This document shows positions 10,329-18,748 of a stretch of 64,000 nucleotides of DNA, piece by piece. The translations under genes and the position numbers were made by a program. The stretch's first letter is position 1. Each line of letters starts with the position of its first letter. The stretch covers positions 62,001 through 126,000 of the forward strand of contig NZ_NKQJ01000003.1 of assembly GCF_002312815.1 (NCBI RefSeq). The letters are read 5' to 3'. The notes below the pieces were generated by a model. That model had not been told where the DNA came from. It saw only the letters and a program-made list of their open reading frames with translations, and did not search any database. Source of the DNA: Agaribacterium haliotis. Lineage in GTDB: Bacteria > Pseudomonadota > Gammaproteobacteria > Pseudomonadales > Cellvibrionaceae.

Positions 10329-11309
10329 TCAATAAATCATGCGGCTGATATGCTCACATTCATGTGCCAGCACCGCCGAATGCTTTAAGGTCAAGCAGGC
10401 ATTCATAAGCGGCTGCTCTAGTGAACTGAGCTCGGGGTTAAGTAACGACTTTTGCGCCTGGGCATCAAGCACCACCATGCCATTTAACGAAGCTCGATAG
10501 TCTTCAACACTCATACCCAAACGCTCGGCAAGCAGCTCGGCAGCGCGATCCGGGTGTTCGTTTGCATAATCCAAAGCTCGCTGCCATGCGCGCCGAAACG
10601 CCATTTCAAATTCGGGCCGGGCCATGAGCGCCTGCTGAGAAATCGACACCGTATCGATGACCTCGTAGGGGATCTGCGCGCTGCTGAAAATAACGCCGGC
10701 CCCCAAGCTTTCGATCAGCTCAACAGATACCGGCGGGTAGGTCACATAGGCATCGATTTTGTTGCTCTGCATCGCCGCTAGCGCTTGGCTTTGCTCGACG
10801 TTTACCAGCTCTACGTCGTCCAAGCTCAGCTCCGCGTGTGCCAGCGCTCGCTGCAACATATAGATGCCCAAAGCGCCGAGTTCAGCGCCAACTGTGCGGC
10901 CTTTTAAATCGGCCAAGCTGCCAATAGCCCGCTGCGCGACTATGACATCTGCGCCATTGCTGTAATCGGCTACAAGAATAATTTTCACCGGCCTTGGGCT
11001 GCTGTAGTGCGCCTGCACACTTTCGATCAAGGTACTGGCCAAGCCGTCTACACGACCATGCAGATAAGCGCGCAAGCTATCGCCTAGGGAATCAAAAGAA
11101 GCGATATCAACGTGAATGCCTTCTTTTTCGTAAAAACCTTTGATATCAGCCAGGTGAAGATAGGCGTAGCCAGGCCAGGGGTTCACCGCAATTGTCAGCG
11201 GTTGCTGTGGTTTCTCAGCGCAGGCACCGAGCAAGAGCATCGCTGCCAGGCACTTTAGAATGGCTAAATTAGAGCGGGTCCAGGCGGTATTGAGGGCTGC
11301 GGCGGCCAT
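10329..11309 (-). CDS. Periplasmic substrate-binding lipoprotein (SsuA/THI5/NMT1-like)
   Basis: This is a 326-residue ABC-type binding protein starting at the ATG at 11309; an upstream in-frame TTG at 11357 would add 16 residues before the signal peptide. The lipobox LLGAC is followed by LTIAVNPWPGYAYLHLADIKG, the canonical start of the NMT1/SsuA-like fold. Further family features are GAELGALGIYMLQRAL and DAYVTYPPVSVELIESLGAG, where the hinge and ligand pocket are expected. Relatives bind sulfonates, nitrate, pyrimidine precursors or other small organics; the ligand is not predictable here. No permease or ATPase gene is nearby. Instead the gene precedes the hybrid kinase by nine bases, so a sensory rather than transport role is inferred. 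Confidence 0.85.
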   Translation of the reverse strand: MAAAALNTAWTRSNLAILKCLAAMLLLGACAEKPQQPLTIAVNPWPGYAYLHLADIKGFYEKEGIHVDIASFDSLGDSLRAYLHGRVDGLASTLIESVQAHYSSPRPVKIILVADYSNGADVIVAQRAIGSLADLKGRTVGAELGALGIYMLQRALAHAELSLDDVELVNVEQSQALAAMQSNKIDAYVTYPPVSVELIESLGAGVIFSSAQIPYEVIDTVSISQQALMARPEFEMAFRRAWQRALDYANEHPDRAAELLAERLGMSVEDYRASLNGMVVLDAQAQKSLLNPELSSLEQPLMNACLTLKHSAVLAHECEHISRMIY

Positions 11310-11403
11310 AGAGTCTTCCACTGATCTGTGCACACTTAAGCGTAGATCAGTAGTCAAAGAGCGCTAGCGCAACAGCGGGCAATACCATCGGCCTGCTCTT
11401 GCT

Positions 11404-12114
11404 TTAAAGCGCTAGTACCTCTTTTACAAAAGGGATGGTCAACTTCCGCTGCTGCTCAAGCGATTCCCTGTCGAGCCGGTCGAGCAGAGCAAACAGCGCT
11501 GCGGTGCTGCGCTCACTGTGGTTCAAAATATAACCGGCCACATCTTCAGAGAGCTCAAAACCCCGCGCCGCAGCTCGCTGACTCATCGCGACAATTTTAT
11601 TTTCATCGTCGAGCTCGGTCACTCGAAACACCAAGTCGCTGAGCAAGCGAGAACTTAAATCGGGCAGTGAGATGCCGAGCTCCTGCGGCGAACTGTGAGC
11701 ACTCATTAGCGTGCTGTGGCCATTGTCCCTGACACGGTTAAACAAGTGAAACAGCGCCTGCTCCCAGCGCGCATCGCCGGCGACCTCATCGAGCCCATCA
11801 ATACAGATCAACTGCTGCTGTTCAAGACCGTCAAGCACCGCCTCGGGCGCAAGCTTTTTTAGTTCTGCCAACGGCAGATATTGGTGACTGAGCCCGTGGG
11901 CAACCGCGTGGTGACAAGCGGCCTGCAATATATGGGTCAATCCCACACCGGGGGCGCCCCACAACAACAGGTGGCCGCGCCGCTCGCCCTCGGCCATAGC
12001 CTTGGCTTCGAGCAAAAGCATCTGGTTGGGCTCACTGGCGTAGAAGTTACTGAAATAACATTTGTCGTTAAGACTGACCGCCAAACTCAACTGGCGGGGA
12101 GCGGACTGTTGCAT
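11404..12114 (-). CDS. hda: Hda, DnaA regulatory inactivator
   Basis: This 236-residue AAA+ protein is homologous to the ATPase part of DnaA. Hda couples to the DNA polymerase sliding clamp and stimulates hydrolysis of DnaA-ATP, preventing reinitiation. The clamp-binding hexapeptide QLSLAV lies at residues ~8-13, then the nucleotide loop GAPGVGLTHILQAA, the Walker B segment QLICIDGLDEVAGD, and sensor II region near the C-terminus. The length equals E. coli Hda. It follows the DUF2066 gene by three bases and the pair diverges from purM-purN, the usual order in pseudomonads and relatives. Confidence 0.93.
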   Translation of the reverse strand: MQQSAPRQLSLAVSLNDKCYFSNFYASEPNQMLLLEAKAMAEGERRGHLLLWGAPGVGLTHILQAACHHAVAHGLSHQYLPLAELKKLAPEAVLDGLEQQQLICIDGLDEVAGDARWEQALFHLFNRVRDNGHSTLMSAHSSPQELGISLPDLSSRLLSDLVFRVTELDDENKIVAMSQRAAARGFELSEDVAGYILNHSERSTAALFALLDRLDRESLEQQRKLTIPFVKEVLAL

Positions 12115-12117
12115 GAA

Positions 12118-13299
12118 CTACGGCTGCCAAATATAACTCAGGCTTGAAGGATTGTTAGCGGCCGGCAACTGCAAACCCGGCCCGGGATAAATTGGCGCGT
12201 CGGCACCCGGCCACGCCCCGCTGTCAGAGGCGCTGGCACCACTGCTGTCACTAGCACCAGCCTCGCCAGCGCTATCGTCAAGTAAACTGGCATCTTTAAG
12301 TGATGGCTCCAAAGCCAACAAAGCTGCCAGCTGCTGTTTGTCGGCCTCCGACTGCAGGCTCAACTGTAAGGTATCGGCCTGAAGTGTAACAACCTGCACC
12401 GACGTCACAGCATCGAGCTTGTTTAACAAACTCAGCAAAGCGCGATAGTCAGAATAGGTATTAACGGCGCTGACTTGCATACGCAAACTGGATTCAGAAT
12501 CAAGGCTCAAGGCATAGTGATTGAGCTGATATTGCACCGCCGGAGCAATGGCTTTATCCATCGTCTGACGCAGCGAAGCATTGCGAAAATCGTAACTGTC
12601 GATGTTTTCAGGGCTATAAAACTGCCAGCTTGACAGTACCTGCGCATCGCTGGTCAAACTCAACTTACCGACCAGTATCAGTTGGTTACCGTAGCGGGCC
12701 GAAGCATCAAGTACCGCCTGCTCGTCGAGCCGCCACAGCTGCTCGGCATTTAAAGCAGTTTGATCTTGAAAATCCAATAGCGGGAATGCAAGCGGTAGAC
12801 CGCGATAACTGGCCGCAGCTTGTAAAGCCTGCGCTAACTCGAGTTCAAGGTCGTCGGCCGGGACAATTTGGCGACCGTGTTCAGCACTGTCTTCAACCAA
12901 CCAGACCAGTACGGCCGGGCGCTTAACCGGCCAAAAGCTAAACTGCGCCTCCGCCAACAGTGACTTTAGCGACGACGGGGAAAAATCCAGAGCCAACTGA
13001 AGCTGTTTGTTGCCGTCGGTGTCGACGCTGTTCTCATAGCGAAACTGTTCAACATAATTTAATGCCGAGCGCGACTTTTTCTGCAGCAGTTCATTCGAGC
13101 GCACCTCTTCACTGCCGCTTAAACGCAGCAGCACATCCATTAAACCGCTCGCGGCGGCCAACTGGCGCTGCTTAGTACTCTGGTCGTCGACCGCCACTTC
13201 GGCCTTAAATAAATCCGCGCTGTTTGCAGCTCGGGCGCTGCTGAAACTAAAGGCCAGCAGGATAAATACAGAGATAACAGTGAAACGCTTGCAAAACAA
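12118..13299 (-). CDS. DUF2066 periplasmic protein (TTG start)
   Basis: This is a predicted exported protein of 393 residues from a TTG at 13297-13299. A longer frame reaches 13512, but it would run through the divergent promoter region and overlap purM. The TTG is preceded at seven bases by a strong GAGGAAGT ribosome site and begins directly with a signal peptide (FCKRFTVISVFILLAFSFSSARA). The mature part has the DUF2066 pattern: DDQSTKQRQLAAASGLMDVLLRLSG, RPAVLVWLVEDS, and repeated Gln/Leu-rich segments. The last ~50 residues are Ser/Gly/Ala/Pro-rich and of low complexity. Function of DUF2066 is unknown; it regularly sits between purM and hda. Confidence 0.8.
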   Translation of the reverse strand: MFCKRFTVISVFILLAFSFSSARAANSADLFKAEVAVDDQSTKQRQLAAASGLMDVLLRLSGSEEVRSNELLQKKSRSALNYVEQFRYENSVDTDGNKQLQLALDFSPSSLKSLLAEAQFSFWPVKRPAVLVWLVEDSAEHGRQIVPADDLELELAQALQAAASYRGLPLAFPLLDFQDQTALNAEQLWRLDEQAVLDASARYGNQLILVGKLSLTSDAQVLSSWQFYSPENIDSYDFRNASLRQTMDKAIAPAVQYQLNHYALSLDSESSLRMQVSAVNTYSDYRALLSLLNKLDAVTSVQVVTLQADTLQLSLQSEADKQQLAALLALEPSLKDASLLDDSAGEAGASDSSGASASDSGAWPGADAPIYPGPGLQLPAANNPSSLSYIWQP

Positions 13300-13498
13300 C
13301 GTGACTTCCTCGGTGGCTTGTTCGGTGACTTTGCTCGATACAAATTTAAGCACGGCATTGTAGCAGCTCCGTTGCGCGCACTTAAACCAAGCGACGCACA
13401 TATAGATGCCAATCGCACATTCGCGGTGAAGTTGGTAGAATGCGCTCCAATTTTTAACCCGCCCGACCACAAGGCCGGAGCAAGCCGAGTTATTATCC

Positions 13499-14539
13499 AT
13501 GAGTACTGACAAGTCACTGACCTACAAAGACGCCGGCGTTGACATCGACGCGGGCAATGCCCTGGTAGAGCGCATCAAATCCGTCGCCGTTCGCACAAAA
13601 AGGCCCGAAGTTCTGGCTGGCCTCGGCGGTTTTGGCTCTTTGTTTGCGCTGCCTAAAGGCTATGAAGAGCCGGTGCTGGTTGCGGGAACCGATGGCGTTG
13701 GCACCAAGCTCAAGCTGGCCATGGATATGAATAAACACGACAGCATCGGTATAGACCTGGTTGCGATGTGCGTTAACGACTTAATCGTCGGCGGCGCCGA
13801 GCCGCTGTTTTTCCTCGATTATTACGCTACCGGCAAACTCAGTGTCGATGTTGCCGCGCAGGTTGTCGAAGGCATTGGTGCCGGCTGTGAACTGAGCAAC
13901 TGCGCCTTAGTCGGTGGCGAAACCGCCGAAATGCCGGGCATGTACGACGGCGAAGACTACGACCTCGCAGGCTTTTGTGTTGGCATTGTCGAAAAAAGCA
14001 AAATCCTCGACGGCTCGCAAGTTAAAGTCGGCGATCAGCTGCTCGGCCTGGCATCGAGTGGCCCTCACAGCAACGGCTATTCGCTGTTGAGAAAGATCAT
14101 TGAAGTCAGCGGCGCATCTCTCGACGAGAGTTTTGAAGGTGGCACACTCGGCGACGCCCTGCTTGAGCCTACTCGCATCTACGTCAAATCTATTTTGGCC
14201 CTGCTGAACGCTCTGCCGGTTAGCGCACTGAGCCACATCACCGGCGGCGGCCTGCTCGAAAATATCCCCCGCGTTCTGCCGGCAAACAGCAAGGCCGTGA
14301 TCGACTGCGCCAGCTGGAACATGCCGGAAATCTTCCGCTGGGCCCAGCGCGGTGGCAATATCGAAGCGGAAGAAATGTATCGCACCTTAAACTGTGGCAT
14401 AGGCATGGTTGTCGCCCTGCCAGCCGAGCACGTAGAGGCAGCAAAACAACTGCTTACTGAACACGGTGAAACTGTCTTCACCATCGGCGAGATCGCCGAG
14501 CACAAGGGCGAAGCCGTCGTAGAACTGAGCAATATCTAA
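13499..14539 (+). CDS. purM: Phosphoribosylformylglycinamidine cyclo-ligase
   Basis: PurM (346 residues) is the AIR synthetase of purine biosynthesis, closing the imidazole ring with ATP. The family's start [21 protein letters not shown], the catalytic [12 protein letters not shown] loop, [12 protein letters not shown], and [16 protein letters not shown] are all present, and the length matches the E. coli enzyme. It is cytoplasmic. The stop codon is followed immediately by the purN start, so the two form a tight operon. Promoter elements must lie in 13300-13498, shared with the divergent DUF2066-hda pair; a TAGAAT at ~13436-13441 is a possible -10 but its -35 is poor. Confidence 0.97.
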   Translation: MSTDKSLTYKDAGVDIDAGNALVERIKSVAVRTKRPEVLAGLGGFGSLFALPKGYEEPVLVAGTDGVGTKLKLAMDMNKHDSIGIDLVAMCVNDLIVGGAEPLFFLDYYATGKLSVDVAAQVVEGIGAGCELSNCALVGGETAEMPGMYDGEDYDLAGFCVGIVEKSKILDGSQVKVGDQLLGLASSGPHSNGYSLLRKIIEVSGASLDESFEGGTLGDALLEPTRIYVKSILALLNALPVSALSHITGGGLLENIPRVLPANSKAVIDCASWNMPEIFRWAQRGGNIEAEEMYRTLNCGIGMVVALPAEHVEAAKQLLTEHGETVFTIGEIAEHKGEAVVELSNI

Positions 14540-15205
14540 ATGAGTAGCTTTCTTACCCGCGTGGTCGTGATGATCAGCGGCAGTGGTTCTAATTTGCAAG
14601 CGCTGATTGATGCGCAAGAAAGCAGCGAACTACCGATCAAAATTGTTGCGGTTATTTCCAACAAAGACAACGTCAAAGGCCTTGAGCGCGCGGCAACACA
14701 CAATATCCCCGCCTTTGTGGTCAGCCACAAGGCCTTCGCCAGCCGCGAAGATTTTGATGCCCGAATAATGGAGATTATCGACGCCCAAGGCCCCGACTTA
14801 GTTGTCTTAGCTGGTTTTATGCGTATCTTGACCGAGGATTTCACCCGCCACTACGAGGGGCGCATGCTCAACATCCACCCCTCACTGCTGCCTAAGTATC
14901 AGGGACTGCATACACACCAACGTGCACTGGATGCCGGCGATAGCGAGCACGGAGCCAGTGTGCACTTTGTCACCGCGGAGCTCGACGGTGGCCCCTTGGT
15001 TATCCAGGCCAAAGTCGACGTAGAAGCAAACGACGACGCCACTAGCCTCGCCGCCAAAGTACTGAAGCAAGAGCACTTAATTTACCCTCTGGCAGTCAAA
15101 TGGTTCGCCGAAGGGCGCCTGCAATACCAACACAAGCAATGTCTCTTTGATGGAGAAGCACTGCCCGAGGGCGGCCTGTGTTACAGCACCAAGCTTCACC
15201 ATTAA
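14540..15205 (+). CDS. purN: Phosphoribosylglycinamide formyltransferase
   Basis: PurN (221 residues) transfers the formyl group from 10-formyl-tetrahydrofolate to GAR, the third step of purine synthesis. Seen in the sequence: the phosphate-binding ISGSGSNLQALID near the N-terminus, LAGFMRILT, and the catalytic region NIHPSLLPKYQGLHTHQRALDAGDSEHG with the Asn/His pair, followed by VHFVTAELDGGP. The start codon touches the purM stop with no gap. The gene ends at 15205; a 9-bp GC-rich hairpin without a T-tract lies 45 bases downstream. Confidence 0.97.
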   Translation: MSSFLTRVVVMISGSGSNLQALIDAQESSELPIKIVAVISNKDNVKGLERAATHNIPAFVVSHKAFASREDFDARIMEIIDAQGPDLVVLAGFMRILTEDFTRHYEGRMLNIHPSLLPKYQGLHTHQRALDAGDSEHGASVHFVTAELDGGPLVIQAKVDVEANDDATSLAAKVLKQEHLIYPLAVKWFAEGRLQYQHKQCLFDGEALPEGGLCYSTKLHH

Positions 15206-15250
15206 ACTCAAAACACCGTTAAAAAAACTAACAAATACCAAGATTCAAAT

Positions 15251-15274
15251 TCCGCCCCAATCTCGTGGGGCGGA
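15251..15274. other. Intergenic GC-rich hairpin after purN
   Basis: A perfect 9-bp inverted repeat pairs TCCGCCCCA (15251-15259) with TGGGGCGGA (15266-15274) across a six-base loop. No T-run follows on the plus strand (GTTGCC) or minus strand, so it is not a standard intrinsic terminator. It may stabilise the purN 3' end or act with Rho. Its arms resemble those of the hairpin between lpxC and ftsZ at 52981-53014. The wider 15206-15457 spacer holds no other gene. Confidence 0.6.
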
Positions 15275-15365
15275 GTTGCCTCAGCTGTTTCCCCGCGTTG
15301 TTACAGAGCCCCCTGCTCATAACAAAATAAACTAACTCATCAATTTTCAGAGCGCTAAAATTAAT

Positions 15366-15379
15366 ATGCGAGTTCGCAT
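15366..15379. promoter_or_regulatory. Palindrome upstream of the DUF6316-like gene, possible operator
   Basis: A perfect palindrome ATGCGA-GT-TCGCAT lies about 80 bases before the start of the 83-residue protein gene. Symmetric sites of this size often bind dimeric regulators, but no regulator is nearby and no promoter hexamers are convincing. The assignment as an operator is only a suggestion. Confidence 0.25.
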
Positions 15380-15457
15380 GCATCATGCGCGCTTATTAAT
15401 CAGTGACGATTGCACAATAGCTGGAGAGCAGCTGAAGTTATCGAGGTATCAGCACAA

Positions 15458-15709
15458 ATGAGCAAATTGCAACTACGCGCAGGGGAAGCCGAAAAAACCT
15501 GGTTCCGCTCGGAGCGCTTTTTTAACGTCGACAGAGACGTTTATTTTAGTACTCGCGAAGGGCGCGATGTTGGGCCATTTCCATCCCGGGCGGCGGCGGC
15601 AAGAGGTTTAGATCTGTACATCCAGACCATGCAAAAAGAAAAGGAAGACAGCGTCTACGCTGCGCGAGTGGCGATGCAAGGCCTCTGGGCTAGCACCATG
15701 TTTCACTGA
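15458..15709 (+). CDS. Small DUF6316-like protein
   Basis: This 83-residue protein starts at the ATG at 15458, behind a GAGGT ribosome site at 15443-15447; a TTG at 15410 would add 16 residues lacking a ribosome site. The core WFRSERFFNVDRDVYFSTREG followed by VGPFPSRAAAARGLDLYI matches my recollection of the DUF6316 pattern of pseudomonads (F-R-S-x-R-F, Y-x-S-T-R-E-G, G-P-F/Y, AxxGL). The pattern is a small beta-hairpin plus helix, with no signal peptide or membrane segment, so it is likely cytoplasmic. Function is unknown. It stands alone between purN and a heptamer repeat. Confidence 0.65.
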   Translation: MSKLQLRAGEAEKTWFRSERFFNVDRDVYFSTREGRDVGPFPSRAAAARGLDLYIQTMQKEKEDSVYAARVAMQGLWASTMFH

Positions 15710-15734
15710 TATACAATTACCGTCAGCGAGCCAC

Positions 15735-15783
15735 GCCGATAGCCGATAGCCGATAGCCGATAGCCGATAGCCGATAGCCGATA
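15735..15783 (+). repeat. Seven perfect tandem copies of the heptamer GCCGATA
   Basis: Bases 15735-15783 are exactly seven head-to-tail copies of GCCGATA, followed by a partial ATAGG. The array lies 26 bases after the DUF6316-like gene and 39 bases before the stop of the convergent 59-residue gene. Perfect short tandem arrays of this type are prone to slippage, so copy number may differ between strains. Confidence 0.95.
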
Positions 15784-15821
15784 ATAGGTGCAGCCAATGA
15801 AGTGTTTTTTAGCTACCACTA

Positions 15822-16001
15822 TTAACTGCTTTCGTTTGCTGAGTTTTTAAAACGGGCACAATTTTTACACTGCCAAACTTTACCGTTCTCATCGGCTTTG
15901 TCTTCGTGCCCCTCCAACTCAACCTCCACCCACTCGTGGAAACCGTGCCGGCAGTAAGTATCCGTCTTTACGTCCTTTGTTGCGGCCTTGTCTGACTTCA
16001 C
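15822..16001 (-). CDS. Small Cys/His-rich protein (59 residues), possible zinc ribbon
   Basis: A short frame begins at a GTG at 15999-16001, preceded by AAGGGGG at a normal spacing, and ends with TAA at 15822-15824. The translation contains YCRHGFHEWVEVELEG and, 20 residues later, VWQCKNCARFKNS. The Cys17/His19/His22 group and the CxxC at 45-48 could bind one zinc ion. It starts 10 bases after the phhB stop on the same strand, so it is probably the last gene of the fum-phhB transcript. I do not recognise the family. The good ribosome site and metal-ligand spacing argue for a real gene, but the small size keeps confidence moderate. Confidence 0.6.
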   Translation of the reverse strand: MKSDKAATKDVKTDTYCRHGFHEWVEVELEGHEDKADENGKVWQCKNCARFKNSANESS

Positions 16002-16011
16002 CTAAACCCCC

Positions 16012-16365
16012 TTAGGAAACTGAGCTCTGGTTGTAGAGCAGGTCTGTCTTCGCGGCCATAATCACATCGTTCTTATGCAGGCCTTCGATTTTGTGTGTCC
16101 ACCAGCGCACCGTCACCCGCCCCCATTCGAGCAGTAAGGCCGGGTGATGGGCTTCCTTCTCGGCGAGCTCAGCCACGGCATTGGTAAATGCCTGAGCCTC
16201 GGCAAAGTCCTTAAAGTCAAAGCGCCGACAGAGCTGGGCCACGCCAGCTTCATGTACGACATACCAATCGGCAATCCCTGGCAGCAGCTCAGTGAGCTCC
16301 TGCTGACTTAAACGAGGGGCGCCCACACGGCACGCCTCACATTTGGACTCAGTTAACTCAGACAT
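16012..16365 (-). CDS. phhB: Pterin-4-alpha-carbinolamine dehydratase
   Basis: This 117-residue enzyme recycles the 4a-hydroxy-tetrahydropterin made by aromatic amino-acid hydroxylases. The signature [21 protein letters not shown] followed by [14 protein letters not shown] contains the paired catalytic histidines. The ATG at 16365 is chosen because GAGGTG lies just upstream; the GTG at 16371 overlaps that ribosome site. No phenylalanine hydroxylase gene (phhA) is adjacent, so the protein may also act as a stand-alone pterin dehydratase, as known in many bacteria. A four-Cys/His-like N-terminus (KCEAC) is a slight oddity. It follows the fumarase gene by seven bases. Confidence 0.92.
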   Translation of the reverse strand: MSELTESKCEACRVGAPRLSQQELTELLPGIADWYVVHEAGVAQLCRRFDFKDFAEAQAFTNAVAELAEKEAHHPALLLEWGRVTVRWWTHKIEGLHKNDVIMAAKTDLLYNQSSVS

Positions 16366-16372
16366 AGTCACC

Positions 16373-17893
16373 TCAGCTTAACGTGAGCTTTTGTTGTTCT
16401 ATTTTAGCCTGCCACAACTTAGGCCCGCTTTGATGTACCGCATCTCCACGCGCATCAACCGCAACCGTTACGGGCATATCCTTGACTTCAAATTCATAGA
16501 TAGCCTCCATGCCCAAATCTTCAAACGCTACAACTTTCGCGCCAACAATGGCTTTGGACACCAAGTACGCCGCACCGCCTACCGCCATCAGGTATACAGA
16601 CGCGTTGTCCTTGATCGCTTCAATCGCGACAGCACCGCGTTCAGCCTTGCCAACCATACCAATCAGGCCTGTTTGCTCCAGAACAGTGCGAGTAAATTTG
16701 TCCATGCGCGTTGCCGTCGTCGGTCCCGCCGGGCCAACGATCTCATCGCGCACCGGGTCGACAGGCCCAACGTAATAGATAAAGCGATTGTTGAAGTCGA
16801 CCGGCATCGGCTCGCCTTTTTCGATCATATCAACCAGGCGCTTGTGGGCAGCATCGCGACCGGTCAATAGCTTGCCGCTGAGCAAGAGTGTCTCACCGGG
16901 CTGCCAATCTTGCAGGTCTTCTTTGCTGAGGCTGTCGAGGTCGACACGGCGTACGCTGTCGCCAACTTCCCAGCTGATATCTGGCCAATCGTCGAGGCTG
17001 GGCGGCGTTTGCAACGCCGGGCCGGAGCCGTCGAGCGTGAAGTGCGCGTGGCGGGTTGCCGCGCAGTTGGGGATAATCGCGATGGCCTTGTTGGCTGCGT
17101 GGCTCGGGTAGTCTTTGACCTTAATGTCGAGCACTGTCGTCAAACCACCTAGGCCTTGGGCGCCGATACCGAGCGCATTGACCTTGTCAAACAGCTCAAG
17201 GCGCAGCTCTTCAGCCCGGTTTTCAGCGCCTTTTTCCTGCAGCTCGTGAATATTGATAGGGTCGAGCAGAGCCTCTTTGGCAAGCAACATGGCTTTTTCT
17301 GCCGTGCCACCTATGCCGATGCCGAGCATACCCGGCGGACACCAACCCGCGCCCATTTGCGGCACCATCTTCAGCACCCAGTCGACAACCGAGTCAGACG
17401 GGTTCAGCATCGCAAACTTAGATTTAGCTTCAGAACCGCCACCTTTGGCGGCAACGTGTATGTCAATGGTGTTGCCCGGCACCATTTTGTAGTGAATCAC
17501 CGCAGGCGTATTGTCACCAGTATTCTTGCGAGCACCGTCCGGGTCGGACAAAATCGACGCGCGCAATACGTTGTCCGGGTGCTTGTAGGCGCGGCGCACA
17601 CCTTCGTTAACGATATCGTCAAAGCTCATATCGCCTTCGACCACACAGTCCATGCCGACATTAACAAAAGCCGTTACGATGCCGGTATCCTGACAGATTG
17701 GCCGCTTGCCCTCAGCACACATACGCGAGTTAATCAGAATTTGTGCCATGGCGTCTTTAGCCGCCTGGCTCTCTTCGCGCTCATAGGCTTCATAGATAGC
17801 GTCGATAAAATCTTTCGGGTGGTAATAAGAAATAAACTGCAGCGCATCGGCGACGCTGGCGATAATATCGTCTTGGCGAATAACGGTAGGCAT
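16373..17893 (-). CDS. fumA: Class I fumarate hydratase (iron-sulfur, FumA/FumB type)
   Basis: This 506-residue enzyme interconverts fumarate and malate in the TCA cycle using an oxygen-labile [4Fe-4S] cluster. The N-terminal alpha-type domain shows [19 protein letters not shown], the [17 protein letters not shown] loop, [29 protein letters not shown] and the ligand region [10 protein letters not shown]. The beta-type swivel domain follows from ~300 with [12 protein letters not shown]. Both halves are in one chain, as in E. coli FumA. The gene is the first of a minus-strand pair with phhB seven bases downstream; the 33 bases upstream separate it from the coiled-coil protein gene, which could lie in the same transcript. 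Confidence 0.95.
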   Translation of the reverse strand: MPTVIRQDDIIASVADALQFISYYHPKDFIDAIYEAYEREESQAAKDAMAQILINSRMCAEGKRPICQDTGIVTAFVNVGMDCVVEGDMSFDDIVNEGVRRAYKHPDNVLRASILSDPDGARKNTGDNTPAVIHYKMVPGNTIDIHVAAKGGGSEAKSKFAMLNPSDSVVDWVLKMVPQMGAGWCPPGMLGIGIGGTAEKAMLLAKEALLDPINIHELQEKGAENRAEELRLELFDKVNALGIGAQGLGGLTTVLDIKVKDYPSHAANKAIAIIPNCAATRHAHFTLDGSGPALQTPPSLDDWPDISWEVGDSVRRVDLDSLSKEDLQDWQPGETLLLSGKLLTGRDAAHKRLVDMIEKGEPMPVDFNNRFIYYVGPVDPVRDEIVGPAGPTTATRMDKFTRTVLEQTGLIGMVGKAERGAVAIEAIKDNASVYLMAVGGAAYLVSKAIVGAKVVAFEDLGMEAIYEFEVKDMPVTVAVDARGDAVHQSGPKLWQAKIEQQKLTLS

Positions 17894-17926
17894 AGTGATT
17901 TCCGTAGTTATAGTGGCGGGGCTGAA

Positions 17927-18649
17927 TCAGCCGCCTTTTATTTCGAGGATTTGTTGATTTACGCTGCGGCGAAAGCCGTTAATTGCTTCAATGTCTTTTT
18001 CAACATTGCCGACTTGTTGCTGCAGCGAACTAACACTTTGCTGCAGTTTGGCGCTTTTCTCATTGATGGCCCGGGCCTGGGTAGCAATGCTGGCATTGGC
18101 CTGTTCTATCTGTGTTAAGGCACTTTGCTGAGCATCGACCAAATCGCTGACCATCGCCAGCTCCGCAGCCATCGGCTTGGCTTTGGCGAGGGCTTGTTTG
18201 GCATTGGCGTTGGCGGTTTTTACCAGCTTGCTGTTATCGGCAATACTTTTCTTGTGTTTGCGATAGGCCGCCCAAAGCTTGTCTATTTCAGAAAAGTGAG
18301 TTTTCAGGCTGTCGTTTATCGCTGCCACAGACTGGGTCGATTCGGAGCCGGTCAGTTTCAGGCTCTCTTCCACCGCCAACAGACGCTGCTGAGTTTGCTG
18401 TAATTGCGCCTGCGAGCTTTGCAGCTCACCGTAAAGCCAATACGCCGCGCCACATGCAGTCAAAGCAACAAGAAAAGCAAAGCTCGCCATAAACGGAAAG
18501 CCCGAAGATGTGCGAACAGGCGCCGGCGCAGCCGCTGCAGCGCTGGGACGTTTGGCGGTGGCCTTAGCTGGGCGGGCTCGGTTTTTTGAGTCGCCATTTT
18601 CATTCTCGTGATCGTGCTTTAAACCACCGAGGGTTGGCTCTCTTCTCAT
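17927..18649 (-). CDS. Single-pass coiled-coil membrane protein, unrecognised
   Basis: This 240-residue protein has a basic, Ala/Pro-rich cytoplasmic head (~1-50), one transmembrane helix at ~53-72 (MASFAFLVALTACGAAYWLY), and a long periplasmic Gln/Ala/Leu-rich region predicted to form coiled coils (~75-235). It ends with QQILEIKGG. The plan resembles HemX-like or envelope-spanning coiled-coil proteins, but I see no defining motif and assign no function. It lies 33 bases upstream of fumarase on the same strand. Conserved neighbours in related genomes would be needed to link the two. Confidence 0.7.
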   Translation of the reverse strand: MRREPTLGGLKHDHENENGDSKNRARPAKATAKRPSAAAAAPAPVRTSSGFPFMASFAFLVALTACGAAYWLYGELQSSQAQLQQTQQRLLAVEESLKLTGSESTQSVAAINDSLKTHFSEIDKLWAAYRKHKKSIADNSKLVKTANANAKQALAKAKPMAAELAMVSDLVDAQQSALTQIEQANASIATQARAINEKSAKLQQSVSSLQQQVGNVEKDIEAINGFRRSVNQQILEIKGG

Positions 18650-18748
18650 CGGGATACCCCTACTACTTCAATTAATCTAAATCGCCCGCTACACAACACC
18701 GAGCTGGCGTTCGCCAGGGCCTGCACCACAGACGCTGTAACGCACGCC

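Noticed and set aside
11361-11370. GCGCTAGCGC palindrome between the binding-protein gene and hda
   Set aside because: A 10-base palindrome is expected by chance in 64 kb, and no promoter or repeat context supports a site.
17156-18118. 320-codon plus-strand frame opposite the fumarase gene
   Set aside because: It is the antisense shadow of fumA and of the coiled-coil gene; codon use is that of a complementary strand and it has no recognisable motif.
18702-18719. CTGGCG-TT-CGCCAG hairpin between the coiled-coil and PuuD-like genes
   Set aside because: Six base pairs with no T-tract is too weak to call a terminator; position alone does not support more.
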